NCBI RefSeq assembly: GCF_001610975.1
Contig: NZ_CP013342.1
Coordinates: 3,605,001 to 3,669,000 of the forward strand
Direction of reading: 5' to 3'
Origin: Sphingopyxis terrae subsp. terrae NBRC 15098
Lineage (GTDB): Bacteria; Pseudomonadota; Alphaproteobacteria; Sphingomonadales; Sphingomonadaceae
Length of the DNA stretch: 64,000 nt
The notes below the pieces were generated by a model. That model saw nothing but the letters and a program-made list of their open reading frames with translations. It did no database searches and was not told where the DNA came from. This document shows, in pieces, positions 36,593 to 45,084 of the stretch. The position numbers were made by a program, and so were the translations under genes. Within the stretch, counting starts at the first letter, position 1. Each line of letters starts with the position of its first letter.

Positions 36593-38257
36593 ATGACCAT
36601 GCTCCGCGACCCTTCGGTCAAATACCGCCCCTTTCCCCAGATTCCGCTGACCGATCGCCAGTGGCCCTCGCGCACGATCACGCGCGCGCCGATCTGGCTG
36701 TCGACCGATCTGCGCGACGGAAACCAGTCGCTGATCGATCCGATGGATGCCGAGAAAAAGACGCGCTTCTTCGACCTGCTCGTGCGCTGCGGGCTGAAGG
36801 AGATAGAGGTCGGCTTCCCCGCCTCGGGCGCGACCGATTTCGACTATATCCAGAACCTCGTCCGCTCGGGCCGCGTCCCCGATGACGTCACGCCGCAGGT
36901 GCTGACGCAGAGCCGCGCCGACCTCATTCGCACCAGCTTCGACAGCCTCGCGGGCGCGAAAACCGCGATCGTCCACGTTTACAACGCCGTCGCGCCCGCG
37001 TGGCGCAAGATCGTCTTTGGCATGGACAAGGCCGATATCAAGGCGATCGCCGTCGAAGGCGCGAAGCAGCTGCGCGACAATGCCGCGCGCCTGCCCGGCA
37101 CCGACTGGCGCTTCGAATATAGCCCCGAATGCTTCTCGACGACCGAGATCGATTTCTCGATCGAGGTCTGCGCCGCGGTGATGGACATTCTCCAGCCCAG
37201 CGCCGACAAGCCGATCATCCTCAACCTGCCCGCGACGGTCGAGGCGGCGACCCCCAATATCTACGCCGACCAGATCGAATATTTCAGCAAGCATCTGCCG
37301 AACCGCGACGCCGCGCTGATCAGCCTGCACACGCACAACGACCGCGGCACCGGCGTCGCCGCGGCCGAGCTCGGCCTGCTCGCCGGCGCCGACCGCGTCG
37401 AAGGCTGCCTGTTCGGCAATGGCGAGCGCACCGGCAACACCTGCCTCGTCACCATCGCGCTCAACATGTACACGCAGGGCGTCGATCCCGAGCTGGATTT
37501 CTCGGACATCGATCAGGTCATCCAGACGGTCGAATATTGCAACAATATCCCCGTCCACCCGCGCCATCCCTATGGCGGCGATCTGGTCTACACCGCCTTT
37601 TCGGGCAGCCATCAGGACGCGATCAAGAAGGGTTTCGCCGCACGCGAACGCCAGAATGACGAAGCGTGGGAGGTGCCCTATCTGCCCATCGACCCCGCCG
37701 ATCTGGGCCGCAGCTACGAAGCGGTGATCCGCGTCAACAGCCAGTCGGGCAAGGGCGGCGTCGCCTGGGTGCTTGAACAGGACAAGGGACTGAAGCTGCC
37801 CAAGAAGATGCAGGCGAGCTTCAGCCATGTCGTCCAGGCGCTCGCCGACGAAACGAGCCGCGAACTCGCCGCCGACGATATCTGGCAGGCGTTCGAACGC
37901 ACCTATCTCGCCACCGAAGGCAAGCGCTTCCAGCTCGTCGACTGGTCGGAGACCCATTCGGGTGCCGACCGCATCTTCGCCGGCAAGCTAACCATCGACG
38001 GCACCGAACGCAGCGTAAGCGGCCGCGGCAACGGCCTGATGAGCAGCGTCATCGCTGCGCTCGCCGAATCCGGCGGCCCGCTGATGGACATCGTCGATTA
38101 CAGCGAACACGCGATCGGCCAAGGCAGCAATGTGCAGGCCGCAGCCTATGTCGAATGCCGTACCGCCGACGGGAAAAGCCTGTTCGGCTGCGGCCTCGAT
38201 ACCGACGTGGCGACGGCGAGCGTGCGGGCGATACTTAGCGCGGCGAATGGGGCTTAA
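36593..38257 (+). CDS. leuA: 2-isopropylmalate synthase
   Basis: A 554-residue long-form LeuA that condenses acetyl-CoA and 2-oxoisovalerate, the first step specific to leucine. The TIM-barrel catalytic part has LSTDLRDGNQSLIDPMD, KEIEVGFPASGATDFDY and the metal site SLHTHNDRGTGVAAAELGLLAGADRVEGCLFGNGERTGN. The C-terminal third carries the leucine-binding regulatory domain, RSVSGRGNGLMSSVIAAL onward. Both feedback and the leader-peptide attenuator would limit leucine. It uses 2-oxoisovalerate, the product of the ilv genes at 24-28 kb. Confidence 0.95.
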   Translation: MTMLRDPSVKYRPFPQIPLTDRQWPSRTITRAPIWLSTDLRDGNQSLIDPMDAEKKTRFFDLLVRCGLKEIEVGFPASGATDFDYIQNLVRSGRVPDDVTPQVLTQSRADLIRTSFDSLAGAKTAIVHVYNAVAPAWRKIVFGMDKADIKAIAVEGAKQLRDNAARLPGTDWRFEYSPECFSTTEIDFSIEVCAAVMDILQPSADKPIILNLPATVEAATPNIYADQIEYFSKHLPNRDAALISLHTHNDRGTGVAAAELGLLAGADRVEGCLFGNGERTGNTCLVTIALNMYTQGVDPELDFSDIDQVIQTVEYCNNIPVHPRHPYGGDLVYTAFSGSHQDAIKKGFAARERQNDEAWEVPYLPIDPADLGRSYEAVIRVNSQSGKGGVAWVLEQDKGLKLPKKMQASFSHVVQALADETSRELAADDIWQAFERTYLATEGKRFQLVDWSETHSGADRIFAGKLTIDGTERSVSGRGNGLMSSVIAALAESGGPLMDIVDYSEHAIGQGSNVQAAAYVECRTADGKSLFGCGLDTDVATASVRAILSAANGA

Positions 38258-38403
38258 AGAAGTCATCCATCACTCGCCTCCTCGCAATCTCCCACTGGAA
38301 ATCTCAGCTACAGCGGGCGAAGGTCGGCATGTCGCCGTCCGCCGCCTATCAGTTGAAACAGCGGCCCTAAGGGGCGACGTTTCGCATCGGCTGCGCGGCG
38401 GCG
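38258..38403. other. Short gap after leuA with no recognised element
   Basis: About 145 bases between leuA and a doubtful small ORF. I see no terminator hairpin with a T-run and no regulatory palindrome. Stop codons break all frames that look like coding. Confidence 0.4.
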
Positions 38404-38622
38404 GTGCTGATTGCGCGGACGCGGCTCGCTGACGAGTTTCTCGACTGCGCGATCCGGGGGCATGACGAGCCGGTGGAGATGCTGCGCGAAGAGGGGCGCA
38501 GTTTTGCCAAGCGCCGCCGCACCGACGCGCGGCTCGACCGCATGGTCGAAACGCGGGCGCGCGCTAACGATCGCGCGGTCGGTCCGCCCCCCGCCGCCGG
38601 GCGCGCGGCGCACGCCACGTAA
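38404..38622 (+). CDS. Possible small hypothetical protein (72 aa)
   Basis: A GTG-started ORF of 72 codons: LIARTRLADEFLDCAIRGHD, PVEMLREEGRSFAKRRRTDARLDRMVE and a proline/alanine-rich tail. The helix-forming, charged sequence and high third-position GC look like coding DNA, but there is no clear ribosome site and the frame extends upstream without an ATG. It may be a remnant. No family recognised. Confidence 0.35.
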   Translation: MLIARTRLADEFLDCAIRGHDEPVEMLREEGRSFAKRRRTDARLDRMVETRARANDRAVGPPPAAGRAAHAT

Positions 38623-38925
38623 AACGGCGCCGCGCGGCTGAATAATGGCGAATATTGTGGCGATCGTGGAAAATAGAATGGCGCGTCTTGCTTATATTCC
38701 GCCGGCTCGGGATGACTTAAAATCGGGGGGCGTTGCGGCGCGCAATTTTACCGCCATTTGCGCGGCACCTTGACTTTTCGGGAACAATCCTCCATATCGG
38801 CCTCGCTAACGTCGCCTGCGACGGAATTTGACGGCCCCTTGGGGCAGACTCTTCCCTTCACACGCTACCAGCTCCTCCGGTGCTTTTGCCGGGGGATTCC
38901 CGTTTCTCGTGAAAGGAAACACCCT
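38623..38925. other. Leader region upstream of the cold-shock gene
   Basis: About 300 bases. TTGACT at 38770-38775 followed 17 bases later by CATATC could be the cold-shock promoter, leaving a roughly 120-base 5' untranslated region, which is usual for csp mRNAs that fold in the cold. A 42-codon ORF at 38645-38773 (start MANIVAIVENRMARLAYIPP) has no ribosome site and is doubtful. Confidence 0.35.
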
Positions 38926-39132
38926 ATGCCGATCGGCACCGTAAAATTCTTCAGCCAGGACAAGGGCTATGGCTTCATCGAAAATGAAGATGGCTCGGGC
39001 GACGCATTCGTCCACATCACCGCCGTCCAGAACGCCGGCATGACGACGTTGGACAAGGACCAGCGCGTCCAGTTCGAACTCGAAACCGGCAAGAACGGCA
39101 AGACGTCGGCAGTCAACCTCCAGTCGGCCTGA
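38926..39132 (+). CDS. Cold-shock protein (CspA family)
   Basis: A 68-residue single cold-shock domain. RNA-binding motifs RNP1 (KGYGFIE) and RNP2 (DAFVHIT) are intact within [20 protein letters not shown] and [15 protein letters not shown]. It acts as an RNA chaperone that melts mRNA structures. GAAAGGAAAC precedes the ATG. It ends two bases before an IF-1-like gene, so the two RNA-binding OB-fold proteins are co-expressed. Confidence 0.93.
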   Translation: MPIGTVKFFSQDKGYGFIENEDGSGDAFVHITAVQNAGMTTLDKDQRVQFELETGKNGKTSAVNLQSA

Positions 39133-39134
39133 TC

Positions 39135-39398
39135 TTGGCCAAAGAGGAAGTCATGACCTTCGAGGGGCAGATCAACGAGATCCTGCCCGACGGGCGCTTC
39201 GGCGTCACGCTCGAAAACGGTCATCGGCTCATCGTCTATACGGCGGGCCGGATGCGGCGTTTCCGCATCCGGTCGGTCGTCGGCGACGCCGTGCGCGTCG
39301 AAGTGACGCCCTATGACCTCAGCAAGGGCCGCCTTGTCTACCGCGAACGCGGCGGCGGGCCGGTTCCGCCCAGCCAGCGCAAACGGCGCGGGCTCTGA
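39135..39398 (+). CDS. Translation initiation factor IF-1 family protein (csp-linked copy)
   Basis: An 87-residue S1/OB-fold protein starting [22 protein letters not shown] and containing [45 protein letters not shown], the IF-1 signature. The extra C-terminal tail ([15 protein letters not shown]) makes it longer than the 72-residue housekeeping factor. The start is TTG, two bases after the csp stop, which implies coupling and limited translation. It is probably a second IF-1-like protein used with the cold-shock protein rather than the essential infA product. Confidence 0.85.
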   Translation: MAKEEVMTFEGQINEILPDGRFGVTLENGHRLIVYTAGRMRRFRIRSVVGDAVRVEVTPYDLSKGRLVYRERGGGPVPPSQRKRRGL

Positions 39399-39478
39399 TC
39401 CTTCAAGGATCAAACGATACGGGATCGGCGCAGTGGCGCCGGTCTCCAAAAACCACAACATTCAAAGCAAAGATAAAG

Positions 39479-39646
39479 ATGATGACGAACTTCTATAACA
39501 ACCCTTCGATTTTTCCCGCTCTGCCCGCGCTGTCGCTGGCCGGCCGGGCGCAGACGGCCCGGATTTCTCCGGCCCGCGCGCCGCGCCGCCGCCCGACGCT
39601 GTCGCGCCGCGAGCTTCGGCGCCTGATCGCCGATATGGTCGATTGA
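39479..39646 (+). CDS. Small basic hypothetical protein (55 aa)
   Basis: A 55-residue ORF: MMTNFYNNPSIFPALPAL, then a basic RAPRRRPTLSRRELRRLIADMVD end. The C-terminal helix RRELRRLIADMVD and the strongly basic linker look like a small nucleic-acid- or protein-binding peptide. The ribosome site is weak. Codon use from the tenth codon on is typical of the genome. It sits between the IF-1-like gene and another small gene on the same strand. Confidence 0.45.
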   Translation: MMTNFYNNPSIFPALPALSLAGRAQTARISPARAPRRRPTLSRRELRRLIADMVD

Positions 39647-39683
39647 TCGACCGTAACGGATAACCGTACAAGGAAGAGCAGCC

Positions 39684-39902
39684 ATGTCGGCCACCACCGA
39701 ATTCTACATCGCCCAGGCGGACAAGTGCCGCACCGATGCCGACGCATCGTCGTTGACGCAGGTGCGCGACCGCAATCTGCGCGCCGCCGCGGCGTGGCAG
39801 GCGATGGCCGACAAGCTGCTCCACTCCGAACGCCTGCGCGCCGAAAAGGAAGCGCGGGTCGTGGAGGAGGCTGAAGCCAGAACGACCGCGCCCGCGCCCT
39901 GA
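39684..39902 (+). CDS. Small helical hypothetical protein (72 aa)
   Basis: A 72-residue, probably all-helical protein: TTEFYIAQADKCRTDADASSLTQVRDRNLRAAAAWQAMADKLLHSERLRAEKEARVVEEAEA. The AAAAWQAMADKL stretch is typical of small sphingomonad and rhizobial proteins of unknown function. AGGAAGAG before the ATG supports expression. It is convergent with the SnoaL-like gene. Confidence 0.6.
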   Translation: MSATTEFYIAQADKCRTDADASSLTQVRDRNLRAAAAWQAMADKLLHSERLRAEKEARVVEEAEARTTAPAP

Positions 39903-39926
39903 CAGGTGCGCCGTGCGGGGCGCCGC

Positions 39927-40358
39927 TCAGCCGATGGTGCGCCACTCCTCATGCACGATTTCGCGGGCAATCCGTCCGCCGCGCATGTGAAAGACATGCA
40001 CCAGCCGGAGCTCGACCCGCGCCCCGATCGCCACCGGTGCATTGACCATCCCGTCACCCGTCAGGCGAAAGCGCACCTTCATGTCATCGACGACGCGAGT
40101 TTCGGTGGCAAAACGGTCGAGCGGCTCCAGTTCGACCTCGGCCAGCGAGGCGAACATGCGGCGGTAATTGGCCTCGATTGCCGACTTGCTGTCGAGATAT
40201 AGCCCCCGTCCCGGCACTTCCAGGACGATGTCATCGGTATAAAGATCCATCACCGACGCCGGATCGCGCGCCTCATTCTCGATATGCTCCGCCGCCACCG
40301 CCAGATTGCGGGCCACCATCGCGTCGCTGCGGTCCATCGCGGCCACCACCTGCTCCAT
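39927..40358 (-). CDS. SnoaL-like / NTF2-fold protein
   Basis: A 143-residue protein of the NTF2-like cone fold: MDLYTDDIVLEVPGRGLYLDSKSAIEANYRRMF and DDMKVRFRLTGDG, with a final beta region RLVHVFHMRGGRIAREIVHEEW. Such proteins are small ligand-binding enzymes or isomerases; no specific substrate can be read. I prefer ATG at 40358 (MEQVVAAMDRSDA); GTG at 40367 is possible. It is divergent from a MarR gene, and two MarR-like operators lie in the gap, so it is probably the regulator's target. Confidence 0.75.
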   Translation of the reverse strand: MEQVVAAMDRSDAMVARNLAVAAEHIENEARDPASVMDLYTDDIVLEVPGRGLYLDSKSAIEANYRRMFASLAEVELEPLDRFATETRVVDDMKVRFRLTGDGMVNAPVAIGARVELRLVHVFHMRGGRIAREIVHEEWRTIG

Positions 40359-40400
40359 TGCCGTCACTTTCTATCACAGCCTCCGGCGGATCGCCGATAT

Positions 40401-40445
40401 AGGCAGTTATTCTGTCTAATAGCGCAATAGACAGTTAATCTGTCT
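40401..40445. promoter_or_regulatory. Two MarR-type operator palindromes
   Basis: AGGCAGTTATTCTGTCT at 40401-40417 and AGACAGTTAATCTGTCT at 40429-40445 are near-identical 17-base sites, 28 bases apart centre to centre. The second is a perfect palindrome with AGACAG/CTGTCT arms. They lie between the divergent SnoaL-like and MarR genes, the expected place for an autoregulatory operator. Confidence 0.7.
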
Positions 40446-40462
40446 TGTGTCAAGAGGCTGCA

Positions 40463-40915
40463 ATGACCGAAAATCTCCCTCCCCCGCCATCCGGCGACGG
40501 CCAACGCCTCGCTCAGCTCTTCCACCTTGCCTACGACCGGCTGCGCACCCGCATCTACGGCCAGGCCCGCGACGCCGGCTTCGCCGACCTCCGCCCCGCT
40601 CACTCCAGCCTGCTACGCAACATCGACCCCGCCGGGTCGCGGGTCGTCGACCTCGCCGAGCGGGCCGGCATGACGAAACAGAGCATGGCCTATCTGACCG
40701 ACAGCCTGGCCAAACTCGGCTATGTCGCCGTCGGCGCCGATCCCGACGACGGGCGAGCGAAACGGGTTGTGCTTACCGAACGAGGCAAAGCCGCGGTCGA
40801 CACCCTTGCCCGTCTAAGCCGCGAGGCCGAGGCCGAACTGACGAAAACGCTGGGCGAAACGGAAATGATGCGGCTTCACGCCACGATGCGCCAGCTGGTC
40901 GCAGCGCTCCACTGA
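40463..40915 (+). CDS. MarR-family transcriptional regulator
   Basis: A 150-residue winged-helix regulator: LAQLFHLAYDRLRTRIYGQARDAGF, VVDLAERAGMTKQSMAYLTDSLAKLGYV as recognition helix, and DPDDGRAKRVVLTERGK as wing. It starts at an ATG after AGAGG. It most likely represses itself and the divergent SnoaL-like gene through the two 17-base palindromes just upstream. The inducer is unknown. Confidence 0.88.
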   Translation: MTENLPPPPSGDGQRLAQLFHLAYDRLRTRIYGQARDAGFADLRPAHSSLLRNIDPAGSRVVDLAERAGMTKQSMAYLTDSLAKLGYVAVGADPDDGRAKRVVLTERGKAAVDTLARLSREAEAELTKTLGETEMMRLHATMRQLVAALH

Positions 40916-40927
40916 TGCAGCGCCGGA

Positions 40928-41224
40928 CTAATCGACCGACCAGTAATCCGCGGCCCCCAGTGCCCCGCCGCGGCGGCAGATGAGCACGCCTTCACCATCA
41001 CTAAGCTCGGCCCAGCTACCAACCGGCTCGCTCTCAGCTAGGGCTAGCGCTGCAACGAGATCTGCCGCCTCGAAAGCGACGTGCTTCTCGATGCCGAACC
41101 ATCGATCTTCGTAACGCAGGACGTATGTGTTTGGCGGCGGCATAGCGGGCGCATCACCGGCCGGTCGCGGCAGGCAGTCGCAACCGCCGCGCGGCACACC
41201 GTTATTTGGGGAGGGGATAGGCAT
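40928..41224 (-). CDS. Small hypothetical protein (98 aa)
   Basis: A 98-residue ORF. The C-terminal 70 residues (YVLRYEDRWFGIEKHVAFEAADLVAALALAESEPVGSWAELSDGEGVLI) look like a folded domain. The first 27 residues (MPIPSPNNGVPRGGCDCLPRPAG) look like a linker. GAAGGAT lies before the ATG at 41224; a later in-frame ATG at 41143 is an alternative. Convergent with marR. Function unknown. Confidence 0.5.
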   Translation of the reverse strand: MPIPSPNNGVPRGGCDCLPRPAGDAPAMPPPNTYVLRYEDRWFGIEKHVAFEAADLVAALALAESEPVGSWAELSDGEGVLICRRGGALGAADYWSVD

Positions 41225-41601
41225 GGTATAAATCCTTCGGCGGGGGGAAACGAAGGGGTCCGGCAGGCTTGTCAGGCCAGCCCGCGACCTGGGCAGGGCA
41301 ATATCTCGACGCGCGAACTCCGAATCGCATACCGCCCAACCGGCACACGCTTAGTCCAACTTATAGAAAGATAGAGATATTTTTGCTTTATCTACTAAGC
41401 ATCGTCTCTTCGACGGGCCGACGCTGCGGCTCGACGAACGACGGCACCATCCTTCCAAACAACGGCGCAAGTCTGTCTTGATGCCCAACACGCTCGGTGC
41501 CCCCAGACGCGGCCACGCCAAGCAGAGCGCGGCGCTTCATGCTTGCGCCACCTTCCGTTTACGTTAGGGTAAGCTCAAGACCATCTTGGAGAGACTGATT
41601 C
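41225..41601. other. Mixed-composition gap before nitronate monooxygenase
   Basis: About 375 bases with lower GC than the surroundings. It contains one 50-codon minus-strand ORF with a good ribosome site (41388-41540) and otherwise no recognised gene, repeat or terminator. It may be the site of an old deletion. Confidence 0.4.
41388..41540 (-). CDS. Possible truncated exported protein (50 aa)
   Basis: Fifty codons starting MKRRALLGVAASGG, like the start of a signal peptide, preceded by a strong GGAAGGTGG site. The following sequence (TERVGHQDRLAPLFGRMV) is short and ends early, so this may be the beginning of a gene truncated by a deletion. No family can be assigned. Confidence 0.3.
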   Translation of the reverse strand: MKRRALLGVAASGGTERVGHQDRLAPLFGRMVPSFVEPQRRPVEETMLSR

Positions 41602-42579
41602 ATGGCCCTTCCCCCGATTTTCGACCGCCTGCGCCTGCCCGTCATCGGCTCGCCGCTGTTTATCGTTTCGGGCCCCGATCTGGTCATCGCGCAGTGCAAG
41701 GCGGGGATCGTCGGCAGCTTCCCGGCCCTCAACGCCCGGCCGCAATCGCTGCTGGACGAGTGGCTCCACCGCATCACCGAGGAATTGGCGGCGTGGGATC
41801 GCGCCAACCCCGACCGGCTGTCAGCCCCCTTTGCCGTGAATCAGATCGTTCACCGCTCGAACGATCGGCTCGAGGCGGATATTGCAACCTGCGAAAAATG
41901 GAAGGTGCCGATCACCATCACCTCATTGGGCGCCCGGGAGGAATTGAACCAGGCGGTCCACGGGTGGGGCGGCATCACCTTGCACGACGTCATCGACGAC
42001 CGCTTCGCGCGCAAGGCGATCGAAAAGGGCGCCGACGGACTGATCCCCGTTGCCGCGGGCGCCGGCGGCCATGCCGGCACCCAGTCGCCCTTTGCGCTGG
42101 TGCAGGAAATCCGCGAATGGTTCGATGGCCCGGTGGCGCTTTCGGGCGCCATTGCCCACGGTCGCTCGATCCTCGCTGCCCAGGCGTGCGGCGCCGACCT
42201 GGCCTATATAGGCAGCGCTTTCATCGCCGCTGCCGAAGCCAATGCCGACGACGGCTACAAGAACGGTATCGTCGAAGGGCGCGCGGCCGACATTGTTTAT
42301 TCAAACCTCTTCACCGGCGTGCACGGAAATTATCTGCGCCAGTCGATCGTGGCCGCGGGGATGGATCCCGACAATCTGCCGGAAGGCGACGTCAAGACGA
42401 TGAACTTCGGGTCTGGCGGCAACACCAAGGCGAAGGCATGGAAGGATATCTGGGGCTCGGGTCAGGGGATCGCCTCGGTCCGCGGCGTGCGCCCGGTCGC
42501 CGAATTCGTCGCTGAACTCGAAGCGCAATATCAGGACGCATGGTCCGAATTGCAGGGCAAGGTGCGGCTCCAAGGCTAA
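41602..42579 (+). CDS. Nitronate monooxygenase (2-nitropropane dioxygenase family)
   Basis: A 325-residue FMN TIM-barrel enzyme that oxidises alkyl nitronates, including propionate 3-nitronate. Characteristic stretches are LRLPVIGSPLFIVSGPDLVIAQCKAGIVGSFPALNAR, ADGLIPVAAGAGGHAGTQSPFALVQEIREWFDGPVALSGAIAHGRSI, and GSGQGIASVRGVRPVAEFV at the flavin-phosphate end. The GGAGAGA site fixes the start. It is convergent with two tiny minus-strand ORFs. Confidence 0.88.
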   Translation: MALPPIFDRLRLPVIGSPLFIVSGPDLVIAQCKAGIVGSFPALNARPQSLLDEWLHRITEELAAWDRANPDRLSAPFAVNQIVHRSNDRLEADIATCEKWKVPITITSLGAREELNQAVHGWGGITLHDVIDDRFARKAIEKGADGLIPVAAGAGGHAGTQSPFALVQEIREWFDGPVALSGAIAHGRSILAAQACGADLAYIGSAFIAAAEANADDGYKNGIVEGRAADIVYSNLFTGVHGNYLRQSIVAAGMDPDNLPEGDVKTMNFGSGGNTKAKAWKDIWGSGQGIASVRGVRPVAEFVAELEAQYQDAWSELQGKVRLQG

Positions 42580-42800
42580 CCGAACAGCCGCGTGATCGCT
42601 TCGTCAAGATATGGGCGATCCGCGAACAAGCGCATGGGATCGCGCCGGTTAAAGCCGGTGCCACGGCGGTCGGTGAGCGCGCGGCGCAAGCTGTCCTGCA
42701 GCAACGCCAGACGCATCGCGGCCGTGCGCCGTGCCGCGGGGGCGTCGCGATTGATCTGCCGCTCGAAACATATCCGGATCCTATCGACCCGCGCCGTCAT
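42576..42800 (-). CDS. Small arginine-rich hypothetical protein (74 aa)
   Basis: A 74-codon ORF (start MTARVDRIRICFERQINRD, end RPYLDEAITRLFG) overlapping the nitronate monooxygenase stop by four bases in the opposite strand. It is arginine-rich and has no ribosome site. The start follows the stop of another small ORF by four bases. Real expression is uncertain; function unknown. Confidence 0.35.
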   Translation of the reverse strand: MTARVDRIRICFERQINRDAPAARRTAAMRLALLQDSLRRALTDRRGTGFNRRDPMRLFADRPYLDEAITRLFG

Positions 42801-42804
42801 CACA

Positions 42805-43035
42805 TCATGATAACCATGGTGAGGGCCGCGGCTTTTGGGCATGGCCGCACGACAGCGCCAGCGGCTCCGAGCGAGGCCCCGTATGACTCAGCGCGACTTC
42901 GGCGCCCGCCGGCAGGGTCGAAAAGTCAGTTCCCGCAATCAGCGCGAAGGGCGCCGGCGCGGCGGGCCGTAACGAGGCGGAGCTAATCCCTGCTTGCATG
43001 TCGCGCGTCCCGATGGGTTCGCCCCAGCATCGCAC
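42805..43035 (-). CDS. Small hypothetical protein (76 aa) downstream of kup
   Basis: A 76-codon ORF with a plausible domain-like middle, APFALIAGTDFSTLPAGAEVALSHTGPRSEPLALSCGH. It lies about 45 bases after the kup stop on the same strand and four bases before the next small ORF. Third-position GC is about 70 percent, in the range of genuine genes here. I recognise no family, and the start is uncertain. Confidence 0.35.
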   Translation of the reverse strand: MRCWGEPIGTRDMQAGISSASLRPAAPAPFALIAGTDFSTLPAGAEVALSHTGPRSEPLALSCGHAQKPRPSPWLS

Positions 43036-43079
43036 GACGCGCGCCGATGTTCAGACGCCTGTCTGTTCAGAGCTGACGA

Positions 43080-45041
43080 TCAGATGGCAACCTGGCTTCC
43101 CAGTTCGACCACGCGGTTGGTCGGCAGACGGAAATACTCCATCGCGCTTTCCGAATTGCGCAGCATCCATGCGAACAGCTTTTCGCGCCAGATCGGCATG
43201 CCGGGCTTCTTGGCGGCAATCAGCGTCTGACGCGACAGGAAGAAGCTCGTCTCGATCATCTTGAATTCGCCGCCGCACGCGGTCGTGCGTTTCAGCGCAT
43301 CGGGCACGTCGACCGGCTGCATGAAACCATAGTGCAGGATCAGGCGGTGAAATCCCTGCCCCAGATCGTCAAGCTGGCAGAGTTTCGTTTCCGGCACGAA
43401 CGGCACGTCGGCAATCTTGATCGTCAACAGGATGATGCGTTCGTGCAGCACCTTGTTGTGCTTCAGATTGTGAAGCAGAGCGTGCGGCACCCCATCGGAG
43501 GTCGACGTCATGAAGACAGCGGTGCCCGGAACGCGCGTTGCGCTGTTCGCCGCGGACTTCACGAACACCGGGATCGGCATCGCGCTTTCCGCCATTTCCT
43601 GCTGCATCAGCTTGCGGCCGCGGGACCAGGTCGTCAACATGGTGAAGATCGTCAGACCGATCACCAGCGGCACCCAGCCGCCATCGGGCACCTTGATCAG
43701 ATTGGCGCCGAAATAGGCGACATCGACGATAAAGAATACCGCGAGCACGGGCAGCGCTTTCCACGCCGGCCAGCGCCACAGGCTGAACAGCACCACGCTC
43801 ATCAGACAGGTGTCGATGAACATCGCGCCGGTCACGGCGATACCATAAGCCGCAGCCAGATTGCTCGACGAACCGAAGAACAGCACGAGCAGAATGACCA
43901 TGACCATCAGGCCCCAATTGACGACGGGAATGTAAATCTGCCCCTGCGCCGACGCACTGGTATGTTCGACCCGCAGGCGCGGCACGAAACCGAGCTGGAT
44001 GGCCTGCTGCGTCAACGAAAAGGCGCCCGAAATGACGGCCTGACTGGCAATGATCGTCGCCAGCAGCGCGAGCAGCACGACGGGGACGCGCCACGCGTCG
44101 GGCATCATCAGGAAGAAGGGATCCTGGATCAGTTGCGCCGTAGGTGCGACCTGTCCGGCAAGCACCATCGCGCCCTGCCCCATGTAATTGAGCATCAGCG
44201 CGGGTAGTACGAAACACAACCAGCTCAGCCCGATCGGCGCGCGGCCGAAATGGCCCATGTCGGCATAGAGCGCCTCCGCCCCCGTTACCGCGAGGACGAC
44301 GGCTCCAAGCGCGATGAAGGCGGTGAAGCCGTCATAATAGAAAAAGCGCATCGCGTTGATGGGGTTCAGCGTGTGCATGACGATCGTCGGATGATCGACG
44401 ATATGCATGACGCCCAACACCGCGAGCATCAGGAAGTAGCCGAGCATGATCGGCCCGAAAAGCATCCCGACCTTCGCGGTTCCGCGCGACTGGATCGCAA
44501 AGAGGCCGATCAGGATCGCAAGCGCGATCGGAACGATATAGGGTTCGAAACCGCGGCTGACATATTGCAGCCCCTCGGTAGCCGACAACACCGACATCGC
44601 CGGAGTGATCATGCTGTCGCCGTAAAAGAGCGCGGTGGCAAAAACGCCGAGCAAAACGATCGGCCAGGTCCAGCGAGCACCGCCCGACGAGCGACTTATC
44701 AGCGCGAGCAGCGCCAGACTGCCCCCCTCGCCCTTGTTGTCGGCTTTCATGATCGTCATCACATATTTGAAAGTGACGACCAGCATCATCGACCAGAAGA
44801 CGAGACTGAGCACGCCATAGATGTGCAGCTGGTCGGCTTCGATCGAATGATGGCCGGCGAAGGTTTCGCGGAAAGCGTAGAGCGGGCTGGTGCCGATATC
44901 GCCGAAAACGACGCCGACGGCGCCGACCGCCAGCTTCAGCGTGCCGTCACCGTGATGGCCGTGACCCGTTTGGCCCGCTTCGATTCCGGTGGGCGCGGCG
45001 CTTTCGGCGCTTGCCTGACCCTGTTGCGACTCGACAGTCAT
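43080..45041 (-). CDS. kup: KUP-family potassium uptake protein
   Basis: A 653-residue membrane protein with about 12 hydrophobic segments, importing K+ with protons. The hallmark [22 protein letters not shown] lies near residue 50 and [15 protein letters not shown] near 115. A soluble C-terminal region of about 200 residues follows the last helix ([19 protein letters not shown] onward). The N-terminal 35 residues are low-complexity and histidine-rich. The ccmI gene ends 44 bases upstream on the same strand. Confidence 0.93.
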   Translation of the reverse strand: MTVESQQGQASAESAAPTGIEAGQTGHGHHGDGTLKLAVGAVGVVFGDIGTSPLYAFRETFAGHHSIEADQLHIYGVLSLVFWSMMLVVTFKYVMTIMKADNKGEGGSLALLALISRSSGGARWTWPIVLLGVFATALFYGDSMITPAMSVLSATEGLQYVSRGFEPYIVPIALAILIGLFAIQSRGTAKVGMLFGPIMLGYFLMLAVLGVMHIVDHPTIVMHTLNPINAMRFFYYDGFTAFIALGAVVLAVTGAEALYADMGHFGRAPIGLSWLCFVLPALMLNYMGQGAMVLAGQVAPTAQLIQDPFFLMMPDAWRVPVVLLALLATIIASQAVISGAFSLTQQAIQLGFVPRLRVEHTSASAQGQIYIPVVNWGLMVMVILLVLFFGSSSNLAAAYGIAVTGAMFIDTCLMSVVLFSLWRWPAWKALPVLAVFFIVDVAYFGANLIKVPDGGWVPLVIGLTIFTMLTTWSRGRKLMQQEMAESAMPIPVFVKSAANSATRVPGTAVFMTSTSDGVPHALLHNLKHNKVLHERIILLTIKIADVPFVPETKLCQLDDLGQGFHRLILHYGFMQPVDVPDALKRTTACGGEFKMIETSFFLSRQTLIAAKKPGMPIWREKLFAWMLRNSESAMEYFRLPTNRVVELGSQVAI

Positions 45042-45084
45042 TGGCGCGCCTTAGACCAGCGGGAGAGACAGGAATAGCATTGAA

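Noticed and set aside
38645..38773. A 42-codon ORF before the cold-shock gene
   Set aside because: No ribosome site and it overlaps the likely csp promoter; kept only as a note.
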